NCBI GenBank assembly: GCA_032353305.1
Contig: JAUCNG010192196.1
Coordinates: 1-12,982 of the forward strand
DNA length: 12,982 nucleotides
Direction: 5' to 3'
From: Cephalothrix spiralis
Lineage: Eukaryota; Nemertea; Palaeonemertea; Archinemertea; Cephalotrichidae
Within the stretch, counting starts at the first letter, position 1, and every line of letters starts with the position of its first letter. Positions 1 through 6,763 of this stretch are shown piece after piece. Under the pieces are notes generated by a model that worked only from the letters and a program-made list of their open reading frames with translations, searched no databases and had not been told where the DNA came from. The translations under genes were made by a program, and so were the position numbers.

Positions 1-99
1 TCAAAAAAATTCACAATAGATGACATCTTCAATAATTACAGTACCGCCACTCTAAAAACAATAGCCAAAGCTATTGACCACACTCTAGATATCCTATAG
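1..99 (+). CDS. 3' end of an open frame cut by the window edge, possibly retroelement
   Basis: Frame 1 is open from the first base and ends at TAG 97-99, giving 32 residues (ends AKAIDHTLDIL). Only the C-terminus is visible and I do not recognise the family. It is followed within 60 bp by a short tandem array, the way the last ORF of a non-LTR retrotransposon is often followed by tail repeats, so a retroelement end is my best guess. It could also be a chance frame, being so short. Confidence 0.25.
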   Translation, partial: SKKFTIDDIFNNYSTATLKTIAKAIDHTLDIL

Positions 100-157
100 A
101 GCCAGCACAACCCTAACGGGTACCTGGTGAACAAGGAAAGTGCACCGATAGTAGTAG

Positions 158-270
158 TGATGACCTTTTTTTATTTAGGTAATCAAAATTATTGATGACC
201 TTTTTTTTTAGGTAATCAAAATTATTGATGACTTTTTATTTAGGTAATCAAAATTATTGATGACCTTTTT
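158..270 (+). repeat. Tandem array of 32-35 bp units (about 3.3 copies)
   Basis: Units start with TGATGACC/T at 158, 193, 226 and 258, so the periods are 35, 33 and 32 bp. Each holds a T-run, then TTTAGGTAATCAAAATTATT. Length differences come mostly from the T-run. The array follows the stop of the left-edge open frame and may be the tail of a retrotransposon or an independent minisatellite. Confidence 0.8.
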
Positions 271-1690
271 TCAAAGTTGTCGCGTTTAAAAGTTTAAATT
301 ACCGCAGCCGCATCAAAATTACCTGGGTTGCCGCGAATAAAGTGATTGCCTCAAATTTCAACAAAAATTGCTGCGAAAAACGGTGCTGCGGCATTTGAGA
401 CCCGCAAGATATTGCCCTAAAATGACCGGCTTTCCACACAGGGTATTTGTCAAGGTTAAAAATCGAATGAATTTAGTCGATGAAAAAACAAGCCTTTTTT
501 AGAGCTCTTAAACTATATAATGCAATGAGTTGATTGATGATTGCTTGGTATGAAAATCTTGAAAAACATCTCAAGATTACAACCATATGCATGTTATTTT
601 TTATGGTGGTTTAAACTCAATATTTTGACTTGTTTAATGATTTCGGGAACTAGCGACGATTTCCGGAACCGGCTCCTAAACATACATGTATGTTATATCG
701 AATATCTCGAAAAGTTTCTGATCAATTCCTTAGCAATTTTAAACCAATATTATCAACTATATGTTTAGACTGTGTGCAAAAATTCAGAAAAAATATCCAA
801 TATGGGTTATGAGTTAGTTATACAGCCTAGACGCTCACTTTTCCGGAACCGGGTGCCGCACTGTACGATTTAAAAAATTGTAAAATCAGATCAACCATCC
901 AAGGGAAAATGGCCTGCCATAATTTCCGGAAATGACGTCAGACCTATGGTCGGCCATTTTGTAGTCATTTTCTGAATTGGTTGAGCTGAATTTTAGACGA
1001 TATTTCATTGTAATCAATCTGCCTTCAATCTTTCTTGCCAATAATGAAAATGTGATAGATAATGAAAAAAATCTTTATTTTTGAAAATACACGCGCACGG
1101 GTTACTCGAAACAGAATATTTTATAGGGATGGCCTATGTTTATTGTGTATATTAACTAACCGGCCTATTACAACACCGGAGTGAAGTCGGCGGCCACTAC
1201 ATGTAATTTCACCGGCCACTTTTTATCTTGGTCTTTTGTTTAACCTAAGATAAAGTTTTTGTGTGGTAAAATATCCATTTGTAAATCATACTGTATGATA
1301 CAGATTTTTTAGTAAAAAAAAATAATTTTGGAGGTCTGGGAGCAAAACTAAAAAAGTTGCCGCTAGAATAATTGGCCGCCAACTTCATTCCAGTTATTAC
1401 AACCCAGGTAACAATTTCCTTCGCAGGTTGGGTGCAGAAGCTAGGCCAAGTGCGGGCACATTCAGATGCCAACTATGTGCCGAATGAATTATTTGTTGTA
1501 ATACCTGGAATAGCCTACGTTTAGTTTTAGTTTTATACCGGTACTGCCAGAATAAGGCCCAAATGCATTTGGAATTTACAAAAGAACTTGCTTCCATTTT
1601 TAATGTGCCATCAAAATTTCAAACTAATCAAGATTTAGGCTACCGTATGAAGTTGTTGATTTTTGTTCAAAATTAATTGAGTTTTGTATT
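271..1690. other. No gene found; small inverted repeats only
   Basis: Open frames here are short, lack recognisable motifs, and are not joined by convincing splice sites. Structure seen: three TTCCGGAA palindromes (661-668, 841-848, 924-931), one TGACGTCA (933-940), and a 17 bp imperfect stem (1387-1403 with 1495-1511, one mismatch) enclosing about 90 bp. Nothing else is supported. Confidence 0.6.
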
Positions 1691-1695
1691 TTACC

Positions 1696-1740
1696 AATTG
1701 AAGTTCTCTACTTCTCGATCTTTTTGATGGACTGAGCCAT
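1696..1740 (+). repeat. Partial copy of the 2251-2520 repeat unit
   Basis: The stretch AATTGAAGTTCTCTACTTCT followed by CGATCTTTTT matches the middle of the two full units at about 2310 and 2446. It sits on the other side of the LINE remnant from those units, so the LINE piece lies inside or between members of this repeat. Confidence 0.6.
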
Positions 1741-1744
1741 CGTA

Positions 1745-2245
1745 TTCGTCGGATCTCCTTTTTTCAGCACTCAATGATCGGATTACTTTGGATAATTATG
1801 ACGGATGTGACTGATCAAGCCGATGCCTTTCCATATGATATTTGCTTGATAGCCTTCAAAGTCTCAAAAACTAATAGTATAGCTTCAAGGGCTTCAAAGA
1901 CTGGGTTCTGAAGTATTTTAGCGAGTGCTTCATCGCTCATTATCGATTGGTGGTTGAGAAGTTGATGAGGTTTGGTACTCCCCATCCTTGTCCTTAAGTG
2001 GTGCGTTTCCTCTTAAGTTTGTGGGCCGTATATCTGTTTCAGTTTACTGAAGAACGTCTTCATGTCTTGTCTGTAGCTAGCTGTAGCTCTTCCGTTCTAT
2101 CAATCCACTTGTCTTTCATACTCCTAAATTTTTCCCGGACTTGTTGTTTTGTATCCTGGTACCTGTCATTCTTGATTGGGACTTGTTGCTGTTCACATAG
2201 TCGATGTCGAGAAATTTCTTTTTATTTTATACTTTGTTCATTTGT
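1745..2245 (-). pseudogene. Decayed RTE-like non-LTR retrotransposon ORF (linker and start of reverse transcriptase)
   Basis: On the minus strand three blocks occur in the order expected for RTE-clade LINEs: VREKFRSMKDKWIDRTEELQ (2143 to about 2084), then after a frameshift DMKTFFSKLKQIYGPQ (2066-2019), then KAIKQISYGKAS (1856-1821). These match the well-known K(W)..KAEE.Q..AD..D.K.F...LK..YGP linker and the ..AI.Q.SSGKA..G.D entry to the RT domain. In-frame stops and frameshifts interrupt it, and the catalytic YADD region is absent. It is a dead 5'- and 3'-truncated copy. The plus-strand open frame at 1998-2273 is its antisense shadow. Clade placement is from memory of the family motifs. Confidence 0.7.
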
Positions 2246-2250
2246 TCCTA

Positions 2251-2520
2251 TTTCATTTGTTACACAGCTGTGAATAATGTTTTTTAAGGAGCCTAAAAAA
2301 TATTTTCTGAATTGAAATTCTCTACTTCTCGATATTTTTAAGTACCGCCATCAGCCGAAAAAACGAAGCTCTAGGAATTTTCCCACTTCATTTGTGACAC
2401 ATGTACAGCTGCGAATAATATTTTTAGGAGCCTAAAAATATTTTCTCAATTGAAGTTCTCTATACTTCTCTTTTTAAGTCCCGCCCATCAGCCGAAAAAA
2501 TGAAGCTCTTGGAATTTTTT
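2251..2520 (+). repeat. Two direct tandem copies of a ~135 bp unit
   Basis: Copy 1 runs about 2251-2385 and copy 2 about 2386-2520. Both run through TTTCATTTGT.ACAC, CAGCTG.GAATAAT, AGGAGCCTAAAAA, AATTGAA.TTCTCTA, CTTCTC and CATCAGCCGAAAAAA.GAAG. Copy 2 ends just upstream of the secreted peptide promoter. Confidence 0.75.
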
Positions 2521-2584
2521 GGAGGCACTGACTTAAAGTACGTGTGCCAGGTGCAGAGTTATTCAAACAGATTCAAGCTACTGA

Positions 2585-2592
2585 TGACGTCA
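2585..2592 (+). promoter_or_regulatory. Consensus CRE palindrome TGACGTCA
   Basis: Perfect CREB/ATF-type palindrome, 12 bp before a TATA box and about 50 bp before the inferred transcription start of the peptide gene. This is typical promoter-proximal placement. Function is inferred; the same 8-mer occurs five more times in the window, mostly away from promoters. Confidence 0.5.
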
Positions 2593-2603
2593 ATGATACA
2601 GAG

Positions 2604-2609
2604 TATAAA
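2604..2609 (+). promoter_or_regulatory. TATA box of the secreted peptide gene
   Basis: TATAAA, in the context GAGTATAAAGATC, lies about 30 bp before a TCAGGA initiator-like sequence (2638-2643). A consensus 5' splice site follows at 2665, so the transcript would start with a very short non-coding exon. Confidence 0.55.
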
Positions 2610-2635
2610 GATCGTTATATTAACCTATGGATGTT

Positions 2636-2664
2636 CCTCAGGATCACTTAGACTTCTGAAACTG
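2636..2664 (+). other. Non-coding first exon of the secreted peptide gene (start approximate)
   Basis: The end is fixed by the donor CTG|GTAAGT (GT at 2665-2666). The start is inferred from the TATA spacing. The matching acceptor is TTATTTTGTTTCAG ending at 2984, which gives a 320 nt first intron. The ATG at 2630-2632 would lie upstream of or at the cap, so it is not taken as a start. Confidence 0.5.
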
Positions 2665-2991
2665 GTAAGTTCTTTATAATTATTATCTTGGATTGTGCGC
2701 CCGGGAGTTTTGCTTTACTACTGGCCTACATGTATACATTATTTACTAAACCATACTTTTTAAGTTTGATGAAGATAAAATTCGCAAAAGATCAGTGTTC
2801 TTGGGATAAGAGTCCCTCGGGGCGCGCCCCTTAAGGAAAAGTTAAAAATCAACATAAAAATTTATTATAGGTGTAAATTTAAAAAGTAATTAGACCAAAG
2901 GCTTTCAATTTTTTTTGTATCTATATTTCCGTTTTCCTATAAGCATCTCTTGTAATGTTTTGACATTGAATTATTTTGTTTCAGATTCAAA

Positions 2992-3079
2992 ATGAAGGTA
3001 CAATTGGTATGTGTAGTTCTCTTGATGATGGCTATGTCGGCTATGGCTGCAAGTGCAAATATTATATATCCAGATGATA
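2992..3079 (+). CDS. Coding exon 1 of the peptide gene: signal peptide
   Basis: The exon starts at 2985 after TTTGTTTCAG and has 7 nt of 5'UTR before ATG. It codes for MKVQLVCVVLLMMAMSAMAA and then SANIIYPDD, ending one base into a codon (phase 1) at GATGATA|GTAAGT. Confidence 0.8.
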
Positions 3080-5196
3080 GTAAGTGTATTTTTGATTCAG
3101 AATATTGAACAAAGTTACCCATGTATAACACATGATGACGGGTAGGCAGGGATCAGTCTCAAATGAGTGCAAGGAAACTTTTGGTTGGAATTTATCCCCT
3201 GGTGTCAACTTATGTTCACTTAAAAATCGTCTCTTATATTTCGTTATTTCTATTCCAGGTCAATGCCCAGATGATGGAACGTACACTAGACATGTTTTTG
3301 CGCAAGGACGATGTTTTAAATGCTACTGCACAGGTAAAGGCAGCGGAGCATGTATTACCACGCGGAGGGTGAGGCTGGGCGGGTAAGTAAGCATTTATGA
3401 AATTTAAAACTCACAGGGCTGAGGACAATCCTATCGATGCTCAGGTACCAGCGCTATTTTATTTTTGCTTGAGTATTCGCACAGTTCCGCGGTATCGAAC
3501 AAAACTGCCCCAATGGCAAGTTATCATTTACCATGGCGGTAGCAGCACGTAGTGTACTAAATCTTACGCAAGTGATTTAATCTTGGTGCGGGTTTGAGCG
3601 TGACGACTCGAGTAACTCGAGTCTCGAGTCTAGAGTATGTTACGCTTGAACGACCGGATACTTGAGACTCGAGACTCGGGTAAGTCTAGTTACGCTTGAA
3701 CGAGACAGAATACTCGACTTGTTGTATTTCAAGTTTTAACTTTTTAATATTTAAATTAGTTTCAATAAAAGTATTGTTTTTATTGTACGAACTATATATC
3801 ACAGTTCAATCGTTCTCAGTCAGTAGTGGTAATTTCGAAATTTTCGTCCTTCGCCGCCATTTTTCTTTTCCGACTGCACATGCGCAAAGTACTCGACTCG
3901 ATCAACTCTCCTAAAATGAGGAGCAGTAGCGTGGGCCAATCGGGTAGAAAATTTGACACGATTGAACGATATCTACTCGACCCGAGGTGCTGTCGGGCAC
4001 ATCGAGTTGTACGCTCAAACCCGCCCTTGAATATCGGAGAAATGCGTAGTTCACTAATTTAATGGGACGCTTTTCATTTTTTCACTTCTCCGTTAATAAT
4101 GATCGCAAAATCTATGTACATCCAGAATCTTTTGAGATCTCTAGATTAATTTCCTTTAAAAAATCGGTCAAAACGCAAATTTTTGATTTAACTGCATTAT
4201 CGCCACACCAGGCCATTAGTATTAGGAATACTCGACAACCTATAAGTTTTAGATTTAAAATCTTTTGAACTAATGCCACCTGAGACTATGTGCAACCGTT
4301 TATAGACAGCCAACGACCAGACGCATGCATCTGCAAAACTCGCTCAGAACTTTTAGAATAACTAAAGAGTTACTAGTATGTTATTTAATATAAAATAACT
4401 AGCGAAAATTCTCAATGAAATGAAAATTATTACTCTCAGGCCCCATTTAGGGCAATAGAGGCAAAATCAAACAAATATAATTATACAGTTACTTGCGATA
4501 TATATTCTGTGGTCATGAGCTAATTCAATACTGATTACTGATCGATACTAGCAGCGCCACCGCGATAAATTGCGGAAGACTCGGAAACTATTCATGACAG
4601 AAGAAGCTTGCCATAGGCATTTTATCAAAGGTATATACCATTGAATGTCGTTTACAGCCCCTCCTAACGTTGCCTACCGCTCAGGGGGCGACAGTAAAGC
4701 GCTTTTTACGTTCTAAATAGCGCAGATTATATATAGCGCGATCCGCAAAACGAAAACCTGAGCAAATCGAGTTTGTGATACGGTACACGTCGGGGAAAAA
4801 CAAGAATAAACTATTGGATAATTTGAGGACTCCGAAAGCGTTCAAAATGCTTATTTAAGGTTTTGTTAAATTATTTAATGTATTTAGTGCTGCTTGCTAT
4901 TATATTTGTATTATTTCAAATTCATATAAAAATTGGAAGTGCTGTTTTGCTGTCCCTTCGTTTCTCAGCGACCCCAAAGCATTATCTTGATCTCTATGAA
5001 AGCGATGGTTAGCGCCAGATCTAAATTGCGCTTGCGGCGGCAAACATCGTATAGTACCCGTCTATCGATGGAATTCATTGACTAGTGCATAACCATGCAT
5101 CAAGAATCCAATTTAAACTATTTTGCGATTTAAACATTTTAATTTGGAAAATTTGTTGGGAACTAAATGGGTCTCTCATTTTTCAGATGCCGATAA
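2992..5196 (+). CDS. Small secreted cysteine-rich peptide with a half-VWC-like pattern (spliced: 2992-3079, 3259-3382, 5187-5196)
   Basis: Joined, the three coding pieces make 73 residues (222 nt with stop). Residues 1-22 form a signal peptide (MK, then hydrophobic VQLVCVVLLMMAM, then AASA), with likely cleavage near A22. The mature part of about 51 residues is basic towards its end and has cysteines at 32, 48, 51, 53, 61 and 72: C-x15-C-x2-C-x-C-x7-C-x10-C. The first five, with G36 and Y38, match the first subdomain of a von Willebrand factor C domain; the second half (CC..C) is missing. Secretion is well supported; function (matrix, immune or signalling peptide) is unknown. The ATG is the first in the exon after the acceptor and is followed at once by the signal sequence. 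The first two coding exons are firm; the last is the weaker link, and an alternative product stops at 3384-3386. Confidence 0.7.
3259..3382 (+). CDS. Coding exon 2 of the peptide gene: CxxCxC core
   Basis: The acceptor TTTCTATTCCAG ends at 3258; phase 1 entry completes a Ser codon. It encodes the CPDDGTY start, the GRCFKCYCTGKGSGAC core and a basic TTRRVRL tail. The donor GG|GTAAGTAAG is near-consensus (phase 2). The same frame, unspliced, meets TAA at 3384-3386, inside the donor. Confidence 0.75.
3588..4024. mobile_element. Inverted-repeat (foldback/MITE-like) element in intron 3 of the peptide gene
   Basis: The ends are perfect 14 bp inverted repeats: GCGGGTTTGAGCGT (3588-3601) and its complement (4011-4024). 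Both are followed inward by ACTCGA-type sequence. The left part has four CTCGAG palindromes within 70 bp (3607, 3616, 3623, 3668) and a 14 bp direct repeat TTACGCTTGAACGA at 3640 and 3690. No coding capacity and no clear target-site duplication, so the type is unknown. Confidence 0.55.
4025..5186. other. Rest of intron 3; no gene seen
   Basis: AT-rich sequence with short open frames only. Weaker acceptor-like sites occur at about 4310, 4438 and 4656, each followed by an early stop; none beats the site at 5186. Nothing else is supported. Confidence 0.5.
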
Positions 5197-5285
5197 CCAA
5201 TTGATTCAAATATACCAAAAACGTTTTAAAATTAACAGTATAACTTACCTAGAGTTAAATAAATTTTTGCGATGAAATATTTTTT
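5187..5285 (+). CDS. Probable last exon of the peptide gene: Cys-Arg-stop plus short 3'UTR
   Basis: The acceptor GTCTCTCATTTTTCAG ending at 5186 is among the best in the window. Joined in phase 2 to 3382 it reads Gly-Cys-Arg-TAA (5194-5196), adding a sixth mature cysteine. AATAAA lies 62 bp after the stop. The exon end is approximate. No transcript evidence exists; other last exons are possible. Confidence 0.45.
5258..5263 (+). promoter_or_regulatory. Poly(A) signal AATAAA for the secreted peptide gene
   Basis: Canonical hexamer, followed 1 bp on by the first of two 17 bp copies of TTTTTGCGATGAAATAT (5264-5280 and 5282-5298). Cleavage would fall in or near that duplication. Confidence 0.45.
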
Positions 5286-5298
5286 TGCGATGAAATAT
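5264..5298 (+). repeat. Short tandem duplication, 18 bp period
   Basis: TTTTTGCGATGAAATAT occurs twice, separated by one T. It lies at the inferred 3' end of the peptide gene. Confidence 0.8.
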
Positions 5299-5538
5299 TT
5301 GATGATAATTAAAAATAATTTATCGATTAAAGGTTTTGACATGTGTCCCCAAATTATAGTAATTTTTTTTAAATACTTTTGTCTTTTGTACACCAAAGTA
5401 CAGGACCTAAATATTATCGTATGTAATAGTCTAATAGGAAATGAAAACATTGACAATAATAGGCCTGCTTGATGAGACAGTGCGAATAATTTGCGAGTTA
5501 ATTAGAAGCCGGTAAATATCCAGTTAAAATATACACAT

Positions 5539-5548
5539 TTTATTTATT
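5539..5548 (-). promoter_or_regulatory. Double AATAAATAAA poly(A) signal for the STRA6-like gene
   Basis: On the minus strand AATAAATAAA is followed by the T/G-rich ATGTGTATATTTT. It is the first canonical signal I find after the STRA6-like stop at 6618 and would give a 3'UTR of about 1.1 kb. It lies about 275 bp from the plus-strand signal, so the genes converge tail to tail. Confidence 0.4.
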
Positions 5549-5605
5549 CATTGAACTACTAAAGACAAAGACATTAAAATTACACGATATACATGTAAAA
5601 TATTT

Positions 5606-5627
5606 ATAATAATAATAATAATAATAA
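5606..5627 (+). repeat. (ATA)n microsatellite, about 7 units
   Basis: An uninterrupted ATA repeat lies in the presumed 3'UTR of the minus-strand gene. Confidence 0.9.
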
Positions 5628-6492
5628 ACTTCGATTAACAAAACGATTTACAAAAAAAGTTGTCTCTCGAAAGTTGATTTGGCACCGGTTTTGATTGGTT
5701 TTCTAAAGACATTTTCTCATGTTATATCAGAATTTCCAGAGAGGTAAATTACCTCCAACCAACTCTGCTGGCCATTTCGACAGATCCACCTTAGATTAAA
5801 CTATGGCCCTATGGAATAAACTAAAATTATTAAAAATAATAAAAATACCATATACTGTATATTCATCATTATTTAAAGGGCTATAAAAATCAGGGGATTT
5901 CTTTGGTTAAAATGAGGCAGAATAACACGAGAAAAATGTCTTTGAGCTTAAAATTGAGATTAAACAGGACGAATTTGCATGAGATAAAACTTGAGTTATT
6001 TCAGTTGAGGCAAAGTGAATATATCGCTCCCCTCGAAAATCAGATCGGACACAGATATTAAAAATATTATGCAAAAATTCTTAACAGAGAAAATCTTAAA
6101 AGTACTGGGTACTTATAAAACTTGATCGAGAGTCGGACTAAAAATATTATTCCTGGTTCCCGCTAGCCAACGTCCGCTCATTAGAATGTCGTAAACTCAA
6201 GGGGACAAGGATACGGCCTACTCATCTGTTTATACCATTCTTCTATACAGGGCGTCAGATGACTTCTCGAATAGACGCAATATTCCGCTTAATTGTCGAC
6301 CATTTACCCTTATAAACATCTTGGAAGCCTCCTATCGGCTACTCTTTTTCGAATAGCCCCCAGGTTTTTTATGTGCATGATAAGTATATCATACACACCA
6401 AGCCGTGGCAATTTATGTGTCGCAATTGCCTTTGATTTTGTATTTACACAACCCATTCTGGAGCACTCGGTGACAGCCTGTATAGATCAGTT
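5628..6492. other. Presumed 3'UTR/intergenic sequence; no gene seen
   Basis: No open frame with recognisable motifs. One near-perfect hairpin is visible, TGTGCATGATA (6372-6382) against TATCATACACA (6387-6397), with a 4-base loop and one mismatch. If the tRNA-like sequence at 6493-6577 is the head of a SINE, its body would lie in this stretch, but I cannot define its end. Confidence 0.4.
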
Positions 6493-6577
6493 GGCGACAT
6501 TGAGTGGATCGAACGGGTTTCGAAAAGTCGAACATAAGATTAAGAGTCTCATGCTCTACCTACTGAGCTAACCGGGA
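6493..6577 (-). pseudogene. tRNA-Lys(CTT)-like pseudogene or SINE head
   Basis: Read on the minus strand it starts TCCCGGT-TAGCTCAGTAGGTAGAGC, with an intact A box (6570-6559). Then comes an anticodon arm TGAGA-CTCTTAA-TCTTA (anticodon CTT, one G-T pair) and a B box GTTCGATCC (6514-6506). The match to eukaryotic tRNA-Lys is strong through the anticodon arm. The 3' half is damaged: about 10 extra bases lie before the T arm, forming a TTCGA-CTTT-TCGAA hairpin, the T stem pairs poorly and the 3' acceptor strand does not pair with the 5' strand. It is therefore unlikely to be functional. It lies 40 bp beyond the STRA6-like stop in the same orientation, so it would be part of the 3'UTR. Confidence 0.65.
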
Positions 6578-6617
6578 TACCGCGAAACAAAATACGGTCA
6601 TTAAAACATTAAGTTCA

Positions 6618-6763
6618 TTATGCTACTGTTGGTCTCATTGACACGTCCAATTTCAACTTCGGAACAGCGTTTTGTACGGAAGGATTTCGTACCAGAGTGT
6701 ACGCTTTGTGCCACCTCTTTCTAGCCCTCGGCGTCAAATTACTTGGTCGATAATTATTGTCAT
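6618..6763 (-). CDS. STRA6-like terminal coding exon: RARKRW..AYTLVRNPS and stop
   Basis: The acceptor AATTTTATTTCAG ends at 6764. Phase 1 entry; it encodes DNNYRPSNLTPRARKRWHKA, then YTLVRNPSVQNAVPKLKLDV and SMRPTVA, followed by TAA. The RAR..W..AYTL..NP block is a STRA6 C-terminal signature. In vertebrate STRA6 the cytoplasmic C-terminal region also contacts calmodulin; that is family knowledge and is not visible here. Confidence 0.9.

Noticed and set aside
158-270. CRISPR-like array
   Set aside because: Units are contiguous tandem repeats without distinct spacers, in a eukaryotic context.
1998-2273. 91-residue plus-strand open frame rich in Ser, Phe and Cys
   Set aside because: It is antisense to the RTE-like LINE remnant, which explains its composition.
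3163-3372. Alternative plus-strand frame over the peptide exon
   Set aside because: It crosses the intron and ignores the splice sites; the other frame gives signal peptide and CxxCxC after splicing.
4311-4370. Alternative last exon for the peptide gene with ACIC motif after TTTATAGACAG
   Set aside because: Weak pyrimidine tract and no close poly(A) signal; less likely than the site at 5186, though not excluded.
6293-6571. 92-residue plus-strand open frame
   Set aside because: Its end is antisense to the tRNA-Lys-like sequence and it shows no protein motif.
6493-6577. Functional tRNA-Lys gene
   Set aside because: Acceptor and T stems do not pair and the length is about 85 nt against the usual 73.
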